Source: Arabidopsis thaliana (taxonomy: Eukaryota > Streptophyta > Magnoliopsida > Brassicales > Brassicaceae). From it: a stretch of 64,000 nucleotides of DNA. The DNA is taken from contig NC_003071.7 of NCBI RefSeq assembly GCF_000001735.4, forward strand, positions 15,041,443 through 15,105,442, given 5' to 3'. This document shows positions 47,729 through 58,960 of the stretch, piece after piece; the stretch's first letter is position 1, and every line of letters begins with the position of its first letter. Below the pieces are notes generated by a model. It had not been told where the DNA came from. It did not search any database and saw only the letters and a list, made by a program, of their open reading frames with translations. The position numbers were made by a program, and so were the translations under genes.

Positions 47729-50257
47729 TTATGCAACGAAGTCGGGCAATAACTGAGCCACATATCTCTTCTGGTTCTGTATGTTCATCCCATTGTAAGC
47801 CGCGGCAGCTGCCGCTGATGAATGTGCGGTTGTGGTCGAGCTACCACCATTGATGGTGGCGGGTCCATATTCCTCTGTTTCTCCTATTTTCACTCTTCTC
47901 CCTATAGGAATCCCATGGTGGGTCTGCATGAAACCCTGATGGTGCGTGGACGACAAGCTATCACAATGAGGTAAACCTAACGTGAGGGACACGCCATTGT
48001 TGTTTCCTGAGTACCTTTGCGCCATGAGCTCCTGGTCTGAGACTACATCAAATCTTGACATCTCATCCATTTGGTATTGCCCGAAATTACCCATGAAAGG
48101 GTAGCCACCATCTGATCTTATCCCTTGCCGTTCTTCTAGAATCTTCATCGTGAGCTTCTCGTTGGAGCTGAAATCCGCATTTATTGGCTGCATCATTGTC
48201 TCGTCGCTGGTTCTTAGTCTCTTGGGGCTTCCTTGCATTCCAGTGACGCCTTCTAGGTCACCGTTGTGATTGGGATTCATATGGTAATTAGTGTCCGCCA
48301 TTGGGCTCTTTTCTTGGTTACTTGTTGACTTTGAAGCAGAATCTTCGTTGCTTTGATCCAAAGGAGTCTTTTCCATGGATCCCATGTTCTTTGCCTGCTC
48401 CTTCATTTCCTCCATGTACATCTCCTCCACCATTGGTTTCCATAACCGAACTCTCGCGTTTATAAACCAGTTCGACACCTAAATAATTAAAGAAAATAAA
48501 TTTACTTAAAAACGCTTTCTTAAGTAACCTAATAACACAAGAAAGAATCATTTTGAAACGTACCTGGCTACGAGTGAGTCCTGTTTGCTTAGCTAGCATG
48601 TGCTTGTCCGAATCCTTAGGGTATCTAATTAAAAGAAAGACAACTTAGAGACTGAGTTTGTGTTCCAGTGATGAAAAGTAGTGCATGTGTGTATAGTGGG
48701 TTACTTACGGATGAAGAAAGTGTTCGAAGAGCCAAGCACGGAGAACTGAGACGGCTCGTTCTGGGAGACCACGTTGAGGTCTCCAAGCATTATTGGAAGG
48801 ATGTTGAATCATTCCCAGTTGTTGAAGAGCTCTTTGCTGTCTCAAGTGGTGGTCCACGAACTTGAGCCTCGACCCCTCAAACCTCCCAACACCAGACACT
48901 GAATCTTCCTCCCCAAGACTCTTGTTGGCCGCTTTTATCTGACCAGCGATCGCCTCTTTCAAGCAACGGAACTGTCTTGATATGGTTTTCAATGCTAGCG
49001 ACGTGTATGACTTCGCTGATCCTATCCCTGCCGCTTGCTCGAACGAAGAGATCACCATCTGCATCTGCTGGTGGTACTGTCTATATCTCTGCTCCACCTT
49101 TTCATTTTTCAACCAACAAAGTAACGTGAGTCTTATGAACATAAGTGTACGGTCTACATAAATATAATCTATAAAAGTTGTTAGTCTTTACTAAGAGAGG
49201 GACAAAAAAAAAAAGATTTCATCAATCTTGTAAGTTGTCAATTTGAGAAATCGGAAGAGCAAAAAAAAAAAAGGATAGCTTAATATACATATAAAATGAA
49301 TTGTGAAAATGACTGAAAATCTTAGGGACAGAACTTTTAAGTCCACTTCATGTGTGATATAAGAGAGCACTCAGTATATGTAGGCTTATTGTATATAATA
49401 CGTATTGTTGTTACCTCATGAAGCATGTTACTAAGTTTTGCTTTCTTCATCTGTATTTCTTGTCTCTCTGCCGTGCCTAGCTCCACCGGACGTTTCCCGG
49501 CTGCTTCTGCTCCGCCACCGGAACCTTCTCCTCCAGCGCCGGCCGATGATTCTCCGACAGGTTTATCATTTCCGCAACTACCCTTTTTCGATGAGAATAG
49601 TTGGGATTTAGCGTTCATGTCATCGGAATCAGCGTTGACTACTTCGTCAAGAAGCTCTTGTGCTGCCTTCAAGTACTTGGAGCTAACAAGATTAGCTATA
49701 CCGTTTGTTACCCCCGATCCTGTAGAGCCAGACCCGACCCGGATATCTTCTCCATGTCCGGACCCGAATCCGACGTGAATAGGCTGGTGTTGTTGATGAT
49801 GTTGCTGTTGCTGCTGCTGTTGAGACGAGAGGGTTAAAGAGAGGCCTTGCTGCGCGCGTGGCGTCTCACACGCGGCTTGCTGGTGAGTGGGATCCACTTG
49901 GTGGCTACCGTAGAGACTGTACTGCACGCGCGGAGGATAACCGTGAAGTACGGAGATGTTGTCGGCGGCTGTAATGGAAGCAGCTTCGTGACCTGAGAGT
50001 GGTATTCCGACGAACTGCTGGCTCGCGTTTGGCTGCGGCGCGTGGGAATCGAGGAAAACGAAACTACTGTTGTTGTTGTTTGTGTTTGTGTTTGTGTTGT
50101 TGTTGTTGCTATTGTTGCTGTTGTTGTTGTTGTTCGAGTCGTTGTCTTGTTGGGTGTACTGAACGTAAGTAGTTGGATTCATGAGGATCAACGTTTGAAG
50201 ACCACCGTCGGATCCGGCAGAGATCTCCGGTGGGTTTCCGTGAAAGTAAGCAGCCAT
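47729..50257 (-). CDS. BLH1: BEL1-like TALE homeodomain transcription factor
   Basis: Four coding exons, 50257-49415, 49097-48709, 48624-48564 and 48478-47729, give 680 residues. Asn- and Gln-rich low-complexity runs lie at ~39-63 and ~145-160. The SKY box starts at 193 ([14 protein letters not shown]). The BELL domain straddles the first junction (to [16 protein letters not shown]). The TALE homeodomain contains the PYP loop ([20 protein letters not shown]) and [10 protein letters not shown] at ~435. ZIBEL-type motifs ([16 protein letters not shown]) flank it. BEL1-like proteins act as heterodimers with KNOX partners in the nucleus. The C-terminus has a short Ala run. I believe this is At2g35940, where misexpression affects female gametophyte fate. 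Confidence 0.96.
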
Positions 50258-50870
50258 CTATGTATAATTAGTAGTTGTTACACACGAATGAAACGACGTC
50301 GTTTTCTTTGATTCTCTTTCAATTCTTGACCTTCTTTCACCAAGCTGATTGATATCATAGAAAAACAAACAAAAGTATGAAAAAGGAGCAAAAACAAAAC
50401 CACTATAAGTTTAATATAGATCTGTATATATATACAGTTGAAGCGAAGAAAAAAAGAATCGTGATCACATCAAGAAGACGAAGAAGAAGGGATGAATTAT
50501 GGATTATGAGAAAGAGAGATTGAAGGATATGGAAATTAAGACATAATCATGATTGAAAATAAAATAATAAAATAATAGAGTTAGAAATTGAAAGAAAAAA
50601 TGAATATTATAAAAGATGAAGAACCTGGATTGATAGAGATCTGAGGATGCACGTGTTTCATGATCATCTCAAGCTGCAAAAGGAAAGTTACATTAGAGAA
50701 TTTCTATCAAAGAGAAAGAGAGAGAGACAGACACACACACATACACACGAATATACACTTATATATATATATTTATATGCATACCTGTGTTTGTGGAGAT
50801 GTGTGTGATTGCTATGTGAGTTTGGTCTCTGTGTCAGACTCAAAGATCTCTGCAACTCTTTTCTTGCTCA
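50258..50870 (-). promoter_or_regulatory. BLH1 5' leader with two predicted introns and a uORF
   Basis: Minus-strand splice signals predict a leader exon ending at 50784 (CACAG/GTATGC) and a middle exon at 50673-50625 (TTTGCAG acceptor, CCAG/GTTCTT donor). A last leader exon begins at 50344 (ATCAATCAG acceptor). After splicing, an upstream ATG at 50667 reads MIMKHVHPQISINPAW and stops at 50337 in the next exon, before the main ATG. The exon edges are inferred from consensus and not from cDNA. Confidence 0.5.
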
Positions 50871-53292
50871 AAGGGGAAATATAAAATACATTTAAAAAGC
50901 TGAGAAATAATATATAACAAAATAAAAATGACTAATATATATTGAAAGAGAGAGAGGATAAAGAAAGGAGAGATAAAAGATACCCATCTTTTCCTTCACT
51001 CATTAATCTTCCCACAGTCCTTAGTACGCCACCATTTTTCATCACTTTCTTTCTATTTTATTTTATTTTAGTGTTGTGGTCGGTATATCTTATAACCAAA
51101 GTGGATTTTTTGTTAAATGGGACAATAACCAATGTTTAGGACATGAAATATTCACTAATGTAACTTAATTTTACATTCATATATTGATATATACTTGTAT
51201 CCGCAAAACAATTTGTGTGTGTGTGTGTGTTTACGTTCACCACCAGCTAATATTACTTATCTTTTTAATTTAATATGCTAAATAGACATTCCAACCATGT
51301 TGGAATTTGTTTTCAAAATTGATATTAAACTCTACACTTAGATATAGCTTTATGTAATCATTTAAATTAGTGTACTCTAGAGCAATTGGTTCAACAGTTT
51401 TTTTAAATAGAAAAAGATTAATGAATAAATTAAGAAAAAGACATAGCATTCTTTCATACTGCATGTTCAAAAAACCTTTACTTCATGTTATTATCACTAT
51501 ATAGCATGGTGATAAATAAGTTACAAAGTACATATATATCATAGGGAGCTAAAATTCATAAAACTAAGTGAGAAAATGTGCATATAATTGTTTGTTGTTG
51601 AAATTCTAGTTTGACATCCAGTACAAGAGATAATATTAAATTCGAAATATTTCAACTTCATAGACATATGTATACATTATTTGGTAATATATATGTGATA
51701 CGTATCTTATTATAAATTTAGAATTGGTATACTTGAAAAACAGAGGAACTTGTATGATATGACTTTGGCCTTTTCATGTATTGACCAGGTAATGAACCCA
51801 CATATCATAACAACCAAACACCCTTTATTTAGTTATTTATAGACGATATAATTTCATAGATGAAGTAAATGTTATCACATCAAGACATAGTGATATGTAT
51901 GTCGTGTCCAATTTAGAATCATATCATTTTCTTTTAAAACATTATATTTGTATTTATTTAATAAAAAGAAATCCCACACGCATCTCAATCCAAATCTTTC
52001 TTTATTGATATAACTACAATCCTGAACATAAAGTATTCTTCGGATTACTATTCTTGCAGACTTTTATCATCTAGCAAGTTCAGAGTGTACACTGAGGATG
52101 GCAACGAACTTTGAACTGATTATGATTTATAAGTAATAAAATTAGTAATGTTTACGTTACCAAGTTCTTTTCATTTTTTCTTTTTTCAACTGTTTTTTTC
52201 TTTAATTTCATTTCATTATTTTCCTCAGCAGATTAACTAAGATACTTTATTTACAAAGTTTTATATTACCACATACACATAAAAACTTAAAACGCATCAA
52301 CACTTTATTCTAGAAAATGAATAGATTTCATTTTTGAAAGTCCTACCGTTAGTTTATATTTTTCTTCCAAACACTCAAATAGGTTAAGAGTATAATATTT
52401 TAAATATACATAATGGGATTAGAGAAATTGAAAACTTATACGGAAAAGTGAATTGTGTCAGAAGATCCAAACAGCACAAAAACGAGGAAACGTCTCCTTC
52501 TGCAGAAACCTAAAATATTTAATCACACAAAAATCTAAATTATTGAGAAAGAGAGGAGAGAGGAAGAAAGAAGATGATAACGATAATGATAATGAAGCAT
52601 GATGGGGAAAGAGTGGGTCCCGTTAAATGTATATTTACTTTTATTTCTTTATTTCATATATTCTTTTAGTTTACCACGTATGTCTATTTTTAAAGGGTAT
52701 TTGACTAAAAGTATTTTATTTAAAATATAATTAGAAATATAGTAGATAATTTTAGTTGATTAATTGCAAAGAGTGTTTAAGTTCATGAGAAAGTCTTTTT
52801 TAGTAACTTGTATTTATTTTATTTATACGATATAGATAATTATAATTTGTATGTAGAACAACAAAAACATATGTGGACAAATTTGCTTATCTTTTTGAAT
52901 CGTTTACCGTCCACATAAACAAACTACCAGTTATGTAAAATAAATCATCCATAGCGCATAAAAACTGGTATCTTGTTATTTTTCAAAAGCATTTTTGAAA
53001 CTAGTATGTTCATATTTATACATATCTTATTGTTGATCAAAACAATTGTAGGGTTGGCCTCATGTTTAATAGTCTCACTAAATTTCAAACAACAACACTC
53101 AGAAAAAATTGTAATACATTTATTGATGCGTGTTTTTTTAAATTCTAATAAGATGTAAATAGTATTTATTATAATTTTATTTGTTGCGTGAGTAAATATA
53201 CATGTGGTGATTACCAAATTCCTATCAGTATTGATTTTTTATGGAAAATTTCCTATAAATTATTTTCGTAGAAAAATGAGAGAAAAACCATG

Positions 53293-53318
53293 TTTCCTAC
53301 GATTTTGGACGTAGGAAA
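53293..53318. repeat. Perfect hairpin, 9-base arms
   Basis: TTTCCTACG (53293-53301) and CGTAGGAAA (53310-53318) are exact complements around an 8-base loop. A related TTTCGTAGAAA string lies about 30 bases upstream. It may be a MITE end. Confidence 0.45.
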
Positions 53319-54613
53319 ACGTTAATTTCTTTGTAGTTTGTTTCAAATATTTGTCATTTGTCATTTTTAGTCATTATAAATACTATATCCTAAAAATGGA
53401 ATTAAAAAATCCCAAACATAATGTGCAAAATAATGCTTTTATATAAAAAACTTGTTTCTTATGTTTTTCTCATTGGAGTGAAATCTTTGATGGATTTCAG
53501 TTGTCGAGCTTCTAGTCTTGGTTAAACGAATGCAGTTTGTAGAGACCGTTACTTTGGTTATGCGTACGAGTGTTTTGACCCACTTTCCCAGGTTAGACAC
53601 CAAACTAGCTAGATTTTGAGCGTGCAGTTGTTACATAACATACGTAATGTGGCTTGGTTTAAATTTTATCATCAATAAGCCAATATTCACGGTGTTATAG
53701 TGGTCATTACTATTCGTCGGGTGTGTATTAAATACTCCTAAAATAAGCCCATTTACGCATAATTAGTTTTACTCCAATATAAATTAATCTGGATTGTCTT
53801 CTCATTGCGATCGGGTTTGGCATGTTATATGCCTTTGACTAAGTACTGTTTTTTCTTTCTTTATGTCATACGAATTTGTAATATTCGCCATCAACTTGTG
53901 TTATTTTTTGTTCAAAAATAATGAAGAAAACTATTTTAGAGGAAGAAATCAAACAAATTAGTCAACAAAAATCTTCTAAATCTGTATTTTCTGAGTTTTC
54001 ATAGTTTCAACAATTTCATCAGTTTACAATATGTTATTAGAACAACTAGTCGAACATTTCATGTTTTTTTCTGTGTGAAATTTCTGAGTTTTTTTTTTGT
54101 ATGTGTGAGTTTTCATACATTTACTCCCCAAAACAATCATTAATTGGCTAATCTTTTCCAGTTATGCTATATTCTACATTAATTAATAACTATGTTCTCA
54201 TTGTCAAATTATAAGTACAAATTATTATTTTGTTGTCTGATCATATGGAAACCAAAGTAAAAGCAAAAAAAGGGTGGAAAATTAGCTGTCAATTCTATAC
54301 GAGCATTTGTTTTCATAGATTTATACTTAAAATTATGTCCCTACCATTTTAACGTTTCAAATAAGTATAAATTATTCGTCAGTGACTCAGTGCACAAAGT
54401 GTCTATCTAAATGAAGTGTGTTACTCATCTCTATTCAATTCAACTTCTGGTCATTATGTATAATTTATACATATCTCACCAATCTATTAATTAATTTTCT
54501 TTACTTGTTGTCATCGGCTGGAGGCTGGAACCATGCAGTTTGAATGAATGTAAGCATGCAAGATATATATGTAGTAATATTGAACGCTTCACTCCCTGAG
54601 TTTTTTTTCTTTT

Positions 54614-54665
54614 TCTTTTGCATCATCATAATAAATTTGTTTTTTTTCATCATAATAAATTTGTT
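54614..54665 (+). repeat. Short direct repeat CATCATAATAAATTTGTT
   Basis: The 18-base unit occurs twice, separated by a T run, about 26 bases apart. Confidence 0.7.
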
Positions 54666-55392
54666 AAAAAATTAAACAAAACAGAATTAAAAATTACCAA
54701 AATTTACAAGCGCAAATGGCATTGCCACTTCTATGGATTCTTTAAGCACTAGAGTTCAACATTAGAAATTTTTTTATGTTAACCATATTTGTCATATATG
54801 AATATTTACTTTTTATGGGCCAATAATGTAACTGAACAAAATGAGTTTATATCTATATAATTACTTGGTAAATCCATTCACATTAATGCCAAATATATAT
54901 AATTTTAAATATAAATTTTAAGAAAATAATTGGCTTCATTTTCATTTACTTAATTTCAATATTTTCCACTCTCTTCTAAGTTTAACTAATTAACTCAAAA
55001 CTATTATTGCAAAATTTCTTGTTTTCACTGTTTATTTGTCGTCATTTGCAAAAACTTTATGAGAGAATATAGTGATGTCTTGTTGTTACTTTTGCCACTA
55101 TAGTGCTATAATTATCTCTTTGTCACGGACTCACAGGTTGTGAGAATTAACCACAGACCATCTATCACTAACTAAGACGTCTTTTTCTTAATCCAAATTT
55201 GCGATCAATTGTGATACAATAACGATGCGTCTCTTAGCCACCAAATCAATTAGCTAAATATAATATGTCGCATATTGAGACAAGTATATATAAACGAATT
55301 GCGCCAAGTTTTGAAGAGTGTATATTCAACTAGAATTTTACGTTGATACCAGCAATTAAACAGTTAAAATCTTGTGCCTAAATCCATAACTA

Positions 55393-55512
55393 GCCATTTG
55401 CGAAAAGTACTTGATGAATGAATAGAATTTGAAAATGTTTGCAACGGATTATCTTTGCGGTCAAAGAGAAATTGTCAAAATAATTTTCAAAACTTGGCCA
55501 TTTGCGAAAAGT
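55393..55512 (+). repeat. Direct repeat GCCATTTGCGAAAAGT
   Basis: The 16-mer occurs near 55394 and again near 55497 with unrelated sequence between. Origin unknown. Confidence 0.6.
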
Positions 55513-56354
55513 TTCTTTTATTACCAACTATACCAAAATAAATAAGACCAAGGTAATACATTACAGAGACTATTGCCACACAAAAAAACTACGCATATGT
55601 AGCTTTTCCTTTTGATCAACAATTTACGAAATCTTTTGTTTTTTTATATAAGTTTTATCCTTTAAATTTTGTAGGCGAATCAGAAAAATTGTACCGCAAG
55701 TGAAAGCTCATCCTCTGTGAAAGGAAATGCTTATTTCCCAAACTAAAGCTGTACAACCTTTTTAACGAAAAGGATGGTTTTATTCCAATCACTAAGACTC
55801 ACGCTTCATATGCATTTGACTACTAAACGCACTATCATATTCATCCATATATACGTTAGCAAGTTAACTATAGTTTAGTGATATATATGACCAGTAATAT
55901 TCTATTAGCTTTTGTGTTGTCAACAACACTTTTATAAATTAAAACCCGAGGTTATCAAACTAATCCGAAGAAGACAGAGATACGTACAAAAAATAAACCA
56001 ATATCTATAATTCTTCAAAACTGTGCGAAACAATCGGTCTTAACATTTTAAATCATAGGAAAAAATATGCAACTAATTAAAAGATATACTTTTATTGTTG
56101 TTTAATTATGGTCTCGAAACAATGACGGATCTGTGTGTCAGTTTTGTTGTTGTTGTTGCTGTGTCTGACTATGATTTAGTATTTTAGTCTGATTGTGTGA
56201 CAGTAATTAGTCATTGTTTTAATCATTGATCATCTCCAATAAATTATTCAGTTTATGTACTTGTCATTATAGTGTTATATTTAGTTGTCTCTCAAAGTAC
56301 TGCATAACTGTATAGTCACATCCAGTCATCCAGATATGTGAACGTATGATGTTT

Positions 56355-56519
56355 ATGGCTGTGAATGGTAACTAAAACCGCACCCAAAACCGCATCGCAA
56401 CAGTGTTGTAACAGTATCAAAATCTCTATATATACATATGTATCTATGTATTTTCATTACTATTTGAACCGCACCGCACTTCTCCCGTACCGCAAAACGT
56501 AGTCACTATTCGGAGCCTA
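56355..56519. mobile_element. hAT-like MITE (about 165 bases, no coding capacity)
   Basis: The left end reads GGCTGTGAATGGTAACTA. The complement of the right end reads GGCTCCGAATAGTGACTA, 14 of 18 matching. Next to each end are ACCGCACC-type repeats (AACCGCACCGCAC, complement GTGCGGTGCGGTT), a trait of some plant hAT elements. No clean 8-base target duplication was found, so the element is probably old. Confidence 0.5.
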
Positions 56520-56524
56520 TATGT

Positions 56525-56597
56525 TAGACTGTTAGTACGTGATACTAAGTAACTTTTAATTAGACTGTTAGTACGTGATATTTAAAGTAACTTTTAC
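56525..56597 (+). repeat. Tandem duplication, 36-base unit
   Basis: TAGACTGTTAGTACGTGATA begins both units (56525 and 56561), and each ends with AAGTAACTTTTA. The second unit has one extra base. It abuts the right end of the MITE, so it may result from repair after transposition. Confidence 0.75.
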
Positions 56598-57739
56598 AAA
56601 TGTGAGAAAAACCATCAAGAATAAATCCAACCATTCGAAGATCCATGGGGAATTAACTCACCACATAGGAGTACTATCGTCTGATTTATGCTAAACCACA
56701 ATTTAATCTGAAAATTAAATTTTAATTTTTCTTAATACAACCAATTAATTAAGTGACCAAAAAGTTGATTTGATTTTGAATTTTAATTAGACGAGTCAGT
56801 TTAACCTAATTGTCACACTTTAAGACTTTGGTTTGATGGGGTTGTTAAATAGATAATGTGTTATATCAATCAAGTAAATGACCTTTTAATGATACCTAAA
56901 TAAACAATAATTGCACTCTTGGTTTTCTTTTTATGTGCTTTATATTAATATTTAAGAATAAACTACTATGTTATAGTTTTTTATTAAATGAGAAAATTTT
57001 GCCGCTAATAATAAATTAAAACTGTTGAAATTTGATTACAATGAAAATGTCGATAAACGTTGGTTGATATGATATTGATCTAGTTAAAAAACATTTAGAG
57101 GTTTAATCGAATAATTGTATAAAAAAGTATTTAAACCATTATAATTTGTTGTTTAACCTATTTTAATGTAGTTCGATATATACTTTTTGGATAATAATTC
57201 ATGTGCACTAATAAAAAAATGATATCCTTCTAATAAATAGTTTTTGAAATAAAACCAACTTAAATGAATTAGACAAAAATAACTCCAACTTATCTCATGT
57301 TCTTATTAACCTAAACTTTTTCTAAATCAAGTGTTAAACTATGTTACAATTATATAAGGCGTTAGTCAAATTGCACTCCATTAAGAAATGTTAATGCTGC
57401 TTAATGTTAGCTCTAATCGGTCAAGCTAACATTAACTTGAGTCATTTGTTTGGTTAATGGGATAAATTGAGCTTCTTTTTGTCGTTTTTTAGTTTGTGTA
57501 AGTTATGCAGTCTCTCTTATAAAGCTATATTTATCGTTTAAGTGGAGTTGAAATAGTATGATCAGCAAGACTTTCGCAGCTCATTTAATTTCCTTGGAGA
57601 ACATTCAAAATTTCATCACACAAAAGTAGTACTTATGAAATAAAAAACCTAACAGATTTATAACAACCACATAACCATCGATAACACATTTTCTCTTATC
57701 GATTTTAAAAATAACAAGTTTGCACCGAATATTTTATTT

Positions 57740-58960
57740 TATTTACTCCGCCCCCATTCGTGTATTGTTCCCACGTGCCAAACTCAAGAAAAAAACTCTC
57801 TCTAATGAAGAAAAAGAAAAGAAACTGTGGAGTTGACGCGTGTACAGTGTTACAGTCCCCACTCGTGTTGGCTCTTTCTCTGCCCTAATATTTCCAAAAA
57901 ACTTTTTTTTTCTTAATTGTGTTTTTTTTAAAACGAAGAAGATTCGTCTTCGAGCTGTGAACCCCACATTCCAATCAACCAAAAAAAAAAACTCGTCTTT
58001 ATAGGGGCCGTGTAGTCCACAAATAGCGAGGTCCCACGTGTCCCCCATAAGTCAAGAAAGCAGCCAATCCTATAATTGTTACAATTTTCCACGACTCTCT
58101 CTCTCTCTCTCTCTCTCGCCTTTATACATTTATTTTTCTCCATTTACTCCAGCAACTCCAATTATATATCCCCCACCGTATTATCCTTTTTCTCCATCTT
58201 CACAAAAAAATTCATTAGAAACAAATCAATTAATTAGTCACGTTAATTAGTTCTAAATAATAATAACATTGATTAGGCAATCAGTTTTTGGTCCTTTAAT
58301 GCCAAGATAGATATGCGTGTATCTCCGACTTTTTGTCATTGTCGGTTTGGTTTTTATATACACGTGTCAATTCTTAGTACCACTCGACGTTGTCCCGCAT
58401 TTTTTCTTAACCAATGGTTCCAAGATCACCTGGACCCATCTCCATTACAACTACGTTTCTACCCTTGATATGCACCGTTCGTTTGGGTTTTGGTTTTTGA
58501 TCGGATGGCTGAGATTTGATCCGACACGAGCGCGTGGAATATTATTTCTAAAAGTTGCCGTGTTAGGAGAGGGAAGTGGCGCGTGACGTAAGACCTACGT
58601 TGTTTTAAAGAGGACAAAAAAACATAGAGTGCTCACTGTGACATCACAGTGCCATGACAACAACCAAAAAAAAAACAATAAGCTTGCTTATCTCACTCGC
58701 GTGTGCATATCACGACGACGCACGAAGTTTTTTTTTTAATTTAATCTGCATTAATAATGATGAAGATAAGTTTTTTAAAAGATTGTAAAAAGACTTTTCA
58801 CAAAAGTGTGCCTAACAACATAATACGTGTGTATACCAAAAACATGCAAAATTAGAAGAAGCCCATAACCCGACCAAAGAGGCAGTGGACTATTAAAACA
58901 TTACAGGAACAATCCAAATTTGCTGTCAACAGGTGGCCAATGAGAATGAGACACGTCAAG
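57740..58960. promoter_or_regulatory. G-box-rich, promoter-like island in the gene-poor stretch
   Basis: Compared with the flanks this is clearly less AT-rich. It has CACGTG near 57772, 58034 and 58361, and ACGT elements near 58576 and 58950. An uninterrupted CT tract (about 58098-58119) is followed by a TTTATACATTTAT string. This is the look of a proximal promoter and 5' leader on the plus strand, but no coding exon follows. It may drive a noncoding transcript, act as a distal element of BLH1, or be the left-over promoter of a lost gene. Confidence 0.35.
58634..58651. promoter_or_regulatory. Perfect dyad CACTGTG-n4-CACAGTG
   Basis: Two exact 7-base complementary arms flank ACAT. It lies at the right side of the G-box-rich island. 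The spacing suits a dimeric factor or a short hairpin. Confidence 0.4.

Larger units (their letters stand above)
50871..57739. other. Gene-poor AT-rich stretch, left part
   Basis: Upstream of BLH1 the DNA is AT-rich and holds only short frames. Noted items are a (GT)n tract at 51217, a hairpin at 53293-53318, direct repeats at 54614-54665 and 55393/55497, and a hAT-like MITE with a tandem duplication at 56355-56597. I see no tRNA, rRNA or snRNA gene and no transposon protein. Confidence 0.5.

Noticed and set aside
49425..50311. Plus-strand frames opposite BLH1 exon 1
   Set aside because: Complement of the polyQ/polyN coding region. The Val/Cys runs come from the repeat.
58098..58119. CT tract as an independent element
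   Set aside because: Simple (CT)n repeats are common in plant leaders. It is reported only as part of the island.
58317..58586. 89-codon frame in the G-box island
   Set aside because: It begins with GTG rather than ATG, has no family resemblance and overlaps promoter-like elements.
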